64,000 nt of DNA from positions 33,123,255 to 33,187,254 of the forward strand of contig NC_135377.1 in the NCBI RefSeq assembly GCF_049243985.1, written 5' to 3'. The translations under genes and the position numbers were made by a program. The notes beneath the pieces were generated by a model. The model did not search any database and was not told where the DNA came from. It worked only from the letters and a program-made list of their open reading frames with translations. The stretch comes from Paroedura picta (taxonomy: Eukaryota > Chordata > Lepidosauria > Squamata > Gekkonidae). Within the stretch, counting starts at the first letter, position 1. Each line of letters starts with the position of its first letter. Shown here piece by piece: positions 55,823 to 64,000 of this stretch.

Positions 55823-56490
55823 CGACGTAGGGCTCGTCGCCGTTCCCGCCGCGCGCAGGCTAGCCCCGGCTCGTGCCTCCTGTTGGGGCGAGCCTTGCTC
55901 GGTTGGGGGCTGTGCTGCTGGGAGGGGCCGAGCCAGGCCCCCGCGCGCGCCGCTCCCTCTCTCCCCCCCCCCCTCGCTCGCCTCGCTTCCGGCGCCTCCA
56001 CCACAGGCACTGCTTGGCCCCTCCCCTCGCGCGCGGGGCCGCGCCTCGTGCCGGACAATAGCGGGGCTGCCGCAGCCGAGCGAGAGCGGCGGGGCGTGTG
56101 TGTGCGCGCCTGTCGGTGGGGCTCTCCCGGACCAGCCCGACGCCGCAGCTCGCAGCCGCCCCCTGGGCCCGGTCACCGACGCCAATGAGCGGCGGCATGC
56201 GGCCGTACCGGCTGCGGAGCTGACTGGGGAGACGCGCCGCTTCGTCCTCCTCCTCCTCCTCCTCCCCCCTCGAGACTTGCGTCGCCCCCCGCCTTGCCGT
56301 GCCTGCGGTGGAGCCCGTGCGGTGCAGTGGGGTGGGTCGGCGGCGGCGGCGGCGAAGGGAAGAAGCTCGCCCGCTGCCCATCCCGCCCCATTTCCCGCTC
56401 CGGGACAGGTGAGGGCGGCGTGCCGGGCCTCGGCCTGGCTTTTGTGGGCACCCCAGGAGGCGAGGTGGCGGCGGTGCTGCCTCCGTTTCA

Positions 56491-56628
56491 ATGGAAGTAT
56501 GTTACCAACTGCCTGTGCTGCCCCTGGACAGACCGGTCCCGCAGCATGTCCTCAGCCGCAGAGGGGCCATCAGCTTCAGCTCCAGTTCCGCGCTCTTCGG
56601 TTGCCCCAACCCCAGGCAGCTTTCTCAG
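56491..56628 (+). CDS. PDE7A: PDE7A first coding exon (PDE7A1 isoform N-terminus)
   Basis: The exon encodes the first 46 residues of the high-affinity cAMP phosphodiesterase 7A1, beginning MEVCYQLPVLPLDRPVPQHV and ending NPRQLSQ, followed by a CAG/GTGAGC donor at 56629. As far as I can recall the human protein, it is identical residue for residue. It contains RRGAIS at residues 23-28. In the full protein this pseudosubstrate-like motif recurs at the start of exon 2, and it has been reported to bind and inhibit the PKA catalytic subunit. The catalytic HD domain is encoded by later exons beyond this window. The ATG sits in a CpG island and the exon ends in phase 0. I did not find the alternative PDE7A2 first exon (MGITLIW-type) in the remaining 7.4 kb. 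Confidence 0.96.
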
Positions 56629-56650
56629 GTGAGCCCCCCCCCCATTTGCT

Positions 56651-57094
56651 CAGGTTTCCATCATGCAGAAATGCGGGGAGGGGGAGGCAGGGAAGAGAAA
56701 GAAGCGCCGAGGGAAACTCGCAAATGAGATGGGATCAAAAGCCTTGCAGGAGCTCCACAGATCGGCTTGCCTCTGCGGCGACTCTTGGCTCTCTGCAGGG
56801 CTCTTCTGGATTCCTTAACACTTTTGTCTGCGGGGTGACTTGATGCTTAATATTCATTAAAATGCCACTTATTCTTTTAGGTGGCCTGCTGTCCTCGACG
56901 TTATGTCAGTTCAAGGGAGACTAGAGCACTGAGTCATCTGATGGCTGTCAAAATGCTCATCTGTTCAAGATTGCTGCTGAGAACCAGGGATGAGAGTAGC
57001 CAGAGCAAGGAATACACCTGCACTTGTATTGTCTTAATTATTTACTGGGACAAATTCTAGTCTTTAAAGTGCCTTACTTAACAAGAGTAGTATT
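56651..57094. other. PDE7A intron 1 start, no recognised feature
   Basis: Composition falls from GC-rich to AT-rich within 200 bp of the donor. Confidence 0.4.
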
Positions 57095-57235
57095 TATTTA
57101 CTTCATTTACATCACACCTTTCCATTGGGACCCAAAATGGCTTACGTTGTTCACAATAACCTTGTAAGGTAGGCTAGTTTAAGAGTTCGTAACTGTACCA
57201 AGATCAGTTAGCATGCTTCTGTGGCAAGATTAAAC
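57095..57235 (-). repeat. Degenerate tRNA-derived SINE, antisense
   Basis: CCATTGGGACCCAAAATGGC and CCTTGTAAGGTAGGCTAGTT match the SINE copy at 16940. Confidence 0.65.
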
Positions 57236-58049
57236 CAGCCATTATTTCAGTTGTACCCATTATTTTCAAATGTTTCGTGGGAAATTGTTTTCCTGCTCTA
57301 AAACCATTTGTAACTGCTGGAACTTTGACAAACTGCTGAAGATTTGCAGTCAAGTTTGTTTCTTACTTTGTTGGAATGTCTAATTCATAATGTATTAAAA
57401 GGATCCCGGCATTAATTATAACAGTAACCAAATTTAACCATAATAAATGTAGGTAGGCAGGATAATATGGGAAAATAGATTGTGTTGCTGTTTTTGGCTC
57501 TCTTTTCTTCAAATGTTTTGAGGATTGCGTTTCCCATCTGTTGTTGCCCTGATTCAGTCTGCTGAGATTTCCCTGCAAATGGTAATAAATCTCTGTATTT
57601 TAAGGCATTTACCCAAAATGAAAATATAAGACAATGCACTTTATTTTTTGATGAATTTCTTAAATTGGGTGAGCTACAGTTTTTGGTATCCTGAAGTGCT
57701 GAGGATTATCCCTGGTGTTTAGTCATATGTGATTGGTTCTTTTGGTAGATGAAGAGATAATCAGCCAGGGTTTTATTTTGTTTTGTTCTTCTGGTATTTG
57801 ATAATGGCACATAAGAACTTGCTGCAACATATGTTGATTATGAAATAGTAACTGTGAAGAAGAACGTGGAAGTGTTGGCAGAATGTATGAGAGCTGTCAG
57901 AATAGGTTATGCTGTTTGGAATGGACAGTAAAAACTTAAAATGTGTAATTGTATATGATGAGCATATATCTACAACAGAATCCTTCCCCCCATTTAAAAA
58001 AATGAAAGAAGACTAATGAAGTTTTTTTTAGGAGTAAAACAACATAGGG
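57236..58049. other. PDE7A intron 1, no recognised feature
   Basis: No exon or clear repeat. Confidence 0.4.
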
Positions 58050-58162
58050 CAGGGGTAGTCAATCTGTGGTCCTCCAGATGTCCATGGACTACAAATGCTG
58101 GCAGGGGCTCATGGGAATTGTAGTCCATGGACATCTGGAGGACCGCAGGTTGATTACCCCTG
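58050..58162. mobile_element. Palindromic hAT MITE, copy 3
   Basis: CAGGGGTAGTCAATCTGTGG and the complementary right end. Flanks ACATAGGG (58042-58049) and GCATAGGA (58163-58170) agree at six of eight bases. It has a shorter centre than the 47347 copy. Confidence 0.9.
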
Positions 58163-58954
58163 GCATAGGATGATTAACCCTTTCACTGATGCAGATTGTT
58201 TCTTCCTTAAAAAAAAAATACCAGCAGGATGTGAAATGCAGCTAAGTGCACATATTAAACCCTGCAGAGGAAACAGTTTATTATCTGGAAGTGGCAAGTG
58301 GGGGAAAGAAGAAATATGCTATCTGAGCTTCTCTGTGCTACTCCCCTCTAATGTTCTCTATGTTGTTTGATTATTTTAAAAGGATGTTGGGACTGTTGGA
58401 CCTGAAATATACCAGCCACAACATGTAAGGACTCTGATAGAACTAGCCATAAGGAAATAAAATTAGCCATGATTAAGAAGATATGTTGAGAAGGCTGGTT
58501 CCATTAGATTGTAAAATCACCTCCAAATATTTATTTTAATAGAGTAATTTAATGCAGCTAGGTGGCAGATGTGTTTGAATGCATGAATTATACCTGCATT
58601 TACTGACCCAGCCAGTGATATGTTCATAGATTTCCTTGGCGAGATTAGTGATTGCATTAAATAAAATAAGGTCATAATACTTAATACCATTTGATAACCA
58701 CAGTGGATTTTCATACATATTGATGTACGGCTGTGAGTATTGAGCCTAAGATACATACATATCTGTATTTCATATACATATTTAAGTATGGTTTTTTTAA
58801 CCATTGTAGTGCCAACAGTTGTATTCAAAAGTTCATTTATTCACTAGGGTTGGACTGTTGTAGCGTATAGAGGGTGTGTGTGTGTGTGAACCATGTCTCT
58901 GGTTATTACTTTTGGTAATCTTAATATGATGCAGTTGATAATGATTGTCTAAAA
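58163..58954. other. PDE7A intron 1, no recognised feature
   Basis: Contains a short GT run (58871-58887) and nothing else I can name. Confidence 0.4.
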
Positions 58955-59265
58955 CAGGCTTTTTCAACTAGGATTTTGTGAAACCCTAGGGTTTCTTGAC
59001 AGCCTTGGAAGGGTTTCCCAAATAGGTGGGAGTTTTTAAATATATTTTTAAAAATTGTTAAACATCTATCAGATTATATGACTACCACCCCCTCCAAAAT
59101 GGCCAACGATGTGCTTGGAATGGATGGGAGGGAGAAGGGCCCCAGGTCGGCATGTATACAGCCATATACAACCATATTCTGCACAATTGTGCCATTTCTG
59201 GGGGTTTCTTGAAGCCTGAAGAATGTTTCAGGGATTTCTCAGTGGTAAAAAGTTGAGAAAGGCTG
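58955..59265 (+). mobile_element. hAT MITE ('caggctttttcaac' family), copy 2
   Basis: Left CAGGCTTTTTCAACTAGGAT, right AGTTGAGAAAGGCTG. GTCTAAAA (58947-58954) and GTCTAAGA (59266-59273) form an 8-bp duplication with one mismatch. Confidence 0.88.
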
Positions 59266-60467
59266 GTCTAAGATTTCTAGTTTTACTTGAATGAATGAAT
59301 ACAGATATCACTTTAGGTGACAGTTCACTGCGATCATGCAGAGATCCAAGTTGGTTTCTGGGCCTATGTCTTTTGTTAACAGAGTGCAGCAAATCTGCCT
59401 TACAGATAACTTATCTTTTGTCAAAAAATATCTGGAGGTCTACAGCACAAAGAACCATCAACATTTTATTATACCTGTAATATACATACTTTAATCTCCA
59501 GTATAACAATATGAAATAACAATTTTTTAAAAGCAAAATAATTTGGGGAAAGTTGCTAAATTTGGACTGGAGGTGCTTAGATTTTTGAGTTAATTTTGTC
59601 TTTTCTAATTGTATTACCATGCAAGGAAACAACATCTTTGGTTCCATGCTGTTGAAAAAACGACACATTTTTCAGTAGATTTTTTTGGACATCTTTATCA
59701 TTTTCAATGCATTTCAAAGACAGGTGGATCCAGGTGGATCTAAAATAAAATTGTCTTTAGACAGTTTGGATTAAATGTTTTGTAGTCATCCTTGTGTAGG
59801 TCATTGTTGTTCCTTATTAGAGGTGAGATTGGCAGACAAATTGTAAATATCTGATGAAATGAGAGAGCTTATCCCACAGTTATTTATTAGTTTTCATGTT
59901 TCACATAACTCACACACATACTCTTTTGGTGCAATTTACTCTGTGTTTCCAAGTTTTCAATCTGATAACAGTATCCAAACACACAGGGGATATGGCTTTC
60001 TTTGAATCTAAGCTGGTGATAAGATTAATTACACTGGTATGGCCTGTATTTATCTGATTCTTTCTTGGAGAGGTTAAATTGTCTTTGGGTTTCTTTCCTT
60101 CTATGTTCCTTGGTTCTGAATATAAAGGATCAATAATTTACTGTCAAACATTAAGAGAGACTTAAAGTTACATTCGTATTTGCAGAGTTTGCACTGTAGG
60201 CTGCTTCTGTTCCACTGTTTTTGTTTTGTTTGCAGAATCCCCCTTCCACACTTTGTGTGTGAATTAGGTTTGTGTTCCTAGGACTGGGATAGTATTGCTG
60301 CAACACATGGAGTCTCAAACCATGGAGTCGAAGCAGGGGGTTTGAGACCACCTTGTGAATACCAGCACCACTGTGCTGCTTTGAGTGTCCTCAGTATATA
60401 GTATATAAACGTTGTTAACAGATCCTCCACAAGAATGAGCTTGTATTGTGTTGTAAGAAAGAGGGCC
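59266..60467. other. PDE7A intron 1, no recognised feature
   Basis: AT-rich. A tiny duplication, CAGGTGGATC twice, lies near 59721. Confidence 0.4.
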
Positions 60468-60690
60468 ATATCTTAGCGCTAGATCCTCTGCTCTGCATTC
60501 AGAAGGGCCCAGGTTCAGTCCCTGGTATCTCCAGTTAAAAAATGATCAGATAGTAGGTAATATGAAAAATCTTTACCTGACATCACGGAAAGCTGTTGCC
60601 AGTAGACAATACTGAACTTGATAGAGTCTATTCTGACACAGTGTAAGGCAGATTCATGTGTTACTATGCTTACAATTTCATACTGAGGAG
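60468..60690 (+). repeat. Second type of tRNA-derived SINE
   Basis: CTGCATTCAGAAGGGCCCAG plus GTTCAGTCCCTGGTATCTCC is a tRNA B-box region. AGTAGACAATACTGAACTTG and GTAAGGCAGATTCATGTGTT form the tail. It is distinct from the MIR-like SINE elsewhere in the window. Confidence 0.8.
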
Positions 60691-62194
60691 TTGTACCTGA
60701 GTCAAGCCAATAATTTGTCAGACTGCTACTGCTTCCTGTTCTACTGATAAATTGCAGAAGACTTATAGGTAAGTATATTGCTAAGGACAAAAAATAAGAG
60801 CAAATTAGCCTTTATGAGATAATAGTTCACTCTATAGGATTGTCTTACTGCTAATTTTTGGAGGAGCATATTTGAGAGATCAAGCTACTTGGAAAAAATA
60901 GAGTGGTCATTTGCAGCCACTTCTGAACTGGCTTCAAGTATTGAGTCTGTGCACGTGAAACATTAGATAAGTTAAGGTTCAACTAAAGCTGCAGTTCTCA
61001 AATTCTATTGTTCTTCATTAAGTACAAAAATATAAATCGATTGGTAATGGGTTAGATCTGCTGCTCTTGATGTGGAGCAGTGTCAGTGAGGGCAGCTTAT
61101 ATCAGACTCCATAGACCATGGTTAAGATCTGGAAATGTCTCTGTCTCATAGACGCTCTCTGCTTCGCTTCATTGTATATTCCATATTCACTTTCCAGTAT
61201 TAACCAAGGTAGTGTAAAGACTTCCCTGACTGGCTTTCAGCCAAAGCTTAGTGAGCTTATCAGTGGCAGTGATGCAGATGTAATGCTGCAACATGATTAA
61301 TGATGCAAAGAGAGAGGGTGGAATTGACTTGAGAGAAATTAGGCTGGTAGTGAAAGGAGTACATGCACTTTTAGGATCTTTTGATCTCTTAATCTTCTCT
61401 GGCCGTAGATTAGAAAACATTGACTTGAAATGAGTTTTATGTATCTGAGAGTACCATGGAACGTTCTACCTCTTTTACCAGAACTTCTTTGCAAGAACAG
61501 TTCTTTTTTATTGTTTTCTGTCTAGTGCACATGAAATTTGTACATAGGAGATCATTAATATTGGAAAAGTTTTTTTTAATGTGTGCATTTTGTTGAGAGG
61601 ATTGTTGTGTATGATTTATAATTAAAAACATTCTTAGATTTTAATTATTGTTAATGTATCTGCTTTTTGAATATGTATGCTTGATTTTAAATAAAAAAGA
61701 ATCTTGTACATAGGATCAGAACCGTTGAGTGTGAAGTAGCCTAGTCATAGAGAAATTCTATAGATTAGGAAGATGTTTAATTTGCAATGTGATGCTCAGA
61801 AGTTAAGCAAAAGTAGCTTTCCTAGGTTGTCAGAACTCTACAGCTCAGACTTTTCTAGTAGCTTTCTATGTCCGTGAATGGGAAAGATGGCAGTTGACGT
61901 ATTAAAAGGGAATAATCAGTAAGAAAATAATAAATGTCATATAATCAACAAATCATATAATAAGTTCATTTGTTAGGAATTTTCTGGAGTCAGGAGACTA
62001 GAACCTTTTACTTCCTAGAGAGTGAGGCTGGATGGGGAATAAAGGAGGGAGGAATTCTTTGCGGGAGGTTAATGTTTAGAATGCAGAGACAGTTGCCTCA
62101 TTGTTGAGATGACTCTGGTCTTTACTTTTGGAATCAGTCTGATTTTAAAGAAATCATTCACTTGGGAGCTGACATATGGATTGCCACAAGGACC
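60691..62194. other. PDE7A intron 1, no recognised feature
   Basis: AT-rich. No exon, and in particular no PDE7A2-type first exon, was found. Confidence 0.4.
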
Positions 62195-62450
62195 TGTATA
62201 ATTATTATTATTGTTTTTGCGATTTATTCCCCGCCACTCCCTAGCCGGCTCACGGTGGGTTACAACATCTTATAAAATCCCCATTAAAACACCCATTAAA
62301 AGACATTAAAAATCCTCAACATGCTGGAAAACCCACTCCCAATCCCTGCTACTAGAGGGGTGGAGAAGGAGGTCTAAAGGTGTACTACTCAAACCCGGGG
62401 GGGGGGGGGCAAGAGCTCTGTTTTACAGGCCCTGCGGAATGCTGTTTATT
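62195..62450 (-). repeat. LINE 3' end, antisense
   Basis: TTATTCCCCGCCACTCCCTA and GCCGGCTCACGGTGGGTTAC, followed by AAAACACCCATTAAAA. It includes a G12 run near 62397. Confidence 0.7.
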
Positions 62451-62549
62451 ATGCTATTTAGTAAGACCCCCTTAAGGAGGTCATCCAAAATTCTGGAGTG
62501 AGTTGTCATCAACATGCTAATAACAGCTATATATTCCTCTTAATAAGTC

Positions 62550-63140
62550 ACCAGCTGCAACTGCTTATATCCTGTCCCAGTGTCTGAATGTACTGTAGGA
62601 CTCGAGAGGCTGAGGGACAACAGACAGAAGGTATATCCAGATAAGATGGAGGTGATGCTCTCTGCAAGGAACACTTGTAATAGGATTGTTCTTCCTATGT
62701 CCTCAGTGTTATACAGCTTTTACTGAAAAAACATGGGATTCTCTGGATCCCGGTCTCCTGTTGAAGAAACAGTTGACCATGACAAAGAAAATCCCTTTTT
62801 CCCCTCCCACATAGATCCAGTTTAGGAAGCTGGCTACTTGCTTGCAGACCTCTTATCTGGCCTCACTAATCCATGTTTTAGAAACCTGGAAGCCAGGTTA
62901 CTTAATATACTATACATGGGGCTGCCTTTGAAAGCAGTTGGAAACCTCTGCTGATGCAAAGTGCAGTAGCCTGATTGTTATCATGGGTGGGCTACTGGGA
63001 GCATGTCATTCTAAGGTCTCTTTAGAGATTGCTGCTTAAGTTTCTGGATCCAATTGAGGCCGAGTGGCCTCAAGCCCAAATACTTGAAGGATCAACTCTT
63101 ACTGTATGTTCTCAAGTGACATCTTTGTTCTTCCCAGCAG
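62550..63140 (+). repeat. L2-like LINE ORF2 fragment
   Basis: AGACAGAAGGTATATCCAGA, GGATTCTCTGGATCCCGGTC, TACATGGGGCTGCCTTTGAA and TGCAAAGTGCAGTAGCCTGA follow the order of the ORF2 region after the RT domain. No long frame survives. Confidence 0.7.
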
Positions 63141-63712
63141 AGCTGATTGTCAGCACATAGTTTTCCAGGCTAAAGTTTTTTCAGTGTCTGCTTCATATCG
63201 GTGGACCAGCTCTCTAGAGGACAGGGTGCTTCTGTCCTTTTTACAGTATTATGGCAGTTTTCTAGAGAGCTTTTGGAGAACGTTGGGCATAAAGTATAAA
63301 GAGTGACTTTTAATACATTTTATATGTAACTGTAATGGACAGCAGACTGCTGATGTATTGTACTAGTCTTGATTGACATGGGATTCAAATGGAATTATAC
63401 TGTTTACCTTCAGGGAGGTGCAGTTAAAAGTAGCAGTTAAGAGTGAAAGATCGAAGAGAATCTTGAAACAGGGAAGTGAAACTGGTAGCCCTTCCCTGAG
63501 AGAAGTAGCTCCTAGGAAAGTGTGAAGAAAGGAACCTTGGAAGCTGTATGTATATTCCTCCCTCCCTTCATGGACTTTAATAATTTTTGACAAATAAACT
63601 CATTCTTATTTAGAAGTGACAGCTAAGTGATCTCTCAATGGCTTAAATCTTTCCTCCAAGGTCAGGAACAGGGGGTGATGCTTATAGAACCTCCCAGGGG
63701 CATGCCCTAATG
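63141..63712. other. PDE7A intron 1, possible LINE continuation
   Basis: May contain the decayed end of the LINE at 62550; no clear boundary. Confidence 0.3.
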
Positions 63713-64000
63713 CAGTGGTCCCCAACCTTTTTATCACTGGGGACCACTCAACGCGTTTTACTGAGGCCAGGTGGGGGGGTAGTTTACTCCTCTACTCTCA
63801 ACCACTGCCCTAGCGCTCTCTGATTGCTATGGTAATGTTTAAACATCCATTCAAAATAACATACAGACATGCCACAACAATGAAGTGTGTTGTAAAGGGC
63901 TGGGGGGGATGAAGTAAAGGGCCGGGGGGGGGGGAAGAAGGTGTCCTTCGGGGCCACCTCCAATTAGTCGAAGGACCACATGTGGTCCGCGGCCCACAGG
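63713..64000. mobile_element. Non-autonomous hAT element ('cagtggtccccaac' family), copy 2, cut by window end
   Basis: Begins CAGTGGTCCCCAACCTTTTT, like 36034, with a similar first 60 bp and a related end (GGACCACATGTGGTCCGCGG). The final inverted repeat lies beyond the window. Confidence 0.85.

Larger units (their letters stand above)
55400..56650 (+). promoter_or_regulatory. PDE7A: CpG island promoter and 5' UTR of PDE7A
   Basis: GC content and CpG density rise sharply at about 55.4 kb and fall just after the exon donor at 56.63 kb. The region contains G-rich and C-rich Sp1-like runs, CCGGAA/TTCCGG Ets-type sites (near 55987) and a CRE, and I see no TATA box. The 5' UTR probably starts within 55.8-56.3 kb and runs to 56490. 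Several long open frames on both strands here are a product of high GC content and are not called as genes. The minus-strand side could drive a divergent non-coding transcript, but nothing in the sequence proves it. Confidence 0.85.

Noticed and set aside
55820-56843. Overlapping frames of 173-247 codons on both strands in the PDE7A island
   Set aside because: They overlap each other and the true PDE7A exon, are rich in Arg, Ala, Gly and Pro, and are explained by few stop codons in GC-rich DNA.
56629-64000. PDE7A2 alternative first exon within intron 1
   Set aside because: No sequence encoding MGITLIWCLALV-like residues with a donor was found in the part of the intron present.

Overview
The window is vertebrate nuclear DNA, most likely from a squamate reptile (lizard or gecko). 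The evidence is spliced host genes in long introns, a Sauria SINE (a squamate tRNA/Bov-B-type SINE) with a perfect 16-bp target-site duplication, CR1 and L2-like LINE 3' ends, and many hAT-type miniature elements, including two relatives of the SPIN family. I cannot name the species.

Two protein genes are present, arranged head to head. DNAJC5B (cysteine-string protein beta) lies on the minus strand. I placed all four coding exons at 34022-33916, 21696-21483, 16750-16579 and 9993-9896. Together they give a 196-residue protein with compatible splice phases, an intact HPD motif and a cysteine string. A likely 5' non-coding exon sits at 38654-38762. PDE7A lies on the plus strand. Its first coding exon (isoform PDE7A1, 46 residues) is at 56491-56628 inside a CpG island (about 55.4-56.65 kb) that carries a perfect CRE. 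The rest of the window is the start of PDE7A intron 1. The order tRNA cluster - DNAJC5B - PDE7A agrees with what I recall of human chromosome 8q13.

The left end (2.6-5.2 kb) holds four tRNA-type genes in a mirror arrangement: Tyr (-), Arg (+), Arg-like (-), Tyr (+). Both Tyr genes have introns. The Arg-like copy carries an ATG anticodon in a tRNA-Arg(ACG) body. The inner pair is flanked by CpG-rich DNA and separated by a small inverted repeat.

Most of the remaining sequence is introns and intergenic DNA filled with dispersed repeats: tRNA-derived SINEs, LINE 3' ends, hAT MITEs, and several families with terminal or long inverted repeats that I could not match to a named family. The most notable are a roughly 0.9-kb TIR element in three copies (23.8, 27.2 and 45.9 kb), a roughly 0.96-kb TIR element at 39.6 kb, and a 383-bp long-armed inverted repeat at 43.2 kb. 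I saw no CRISPR array, operon or prokaryotic feature. I found no convincing endogenous virus. Repeat boundaries were judged by eye and are approximate unless a target-site duplication is quoted.
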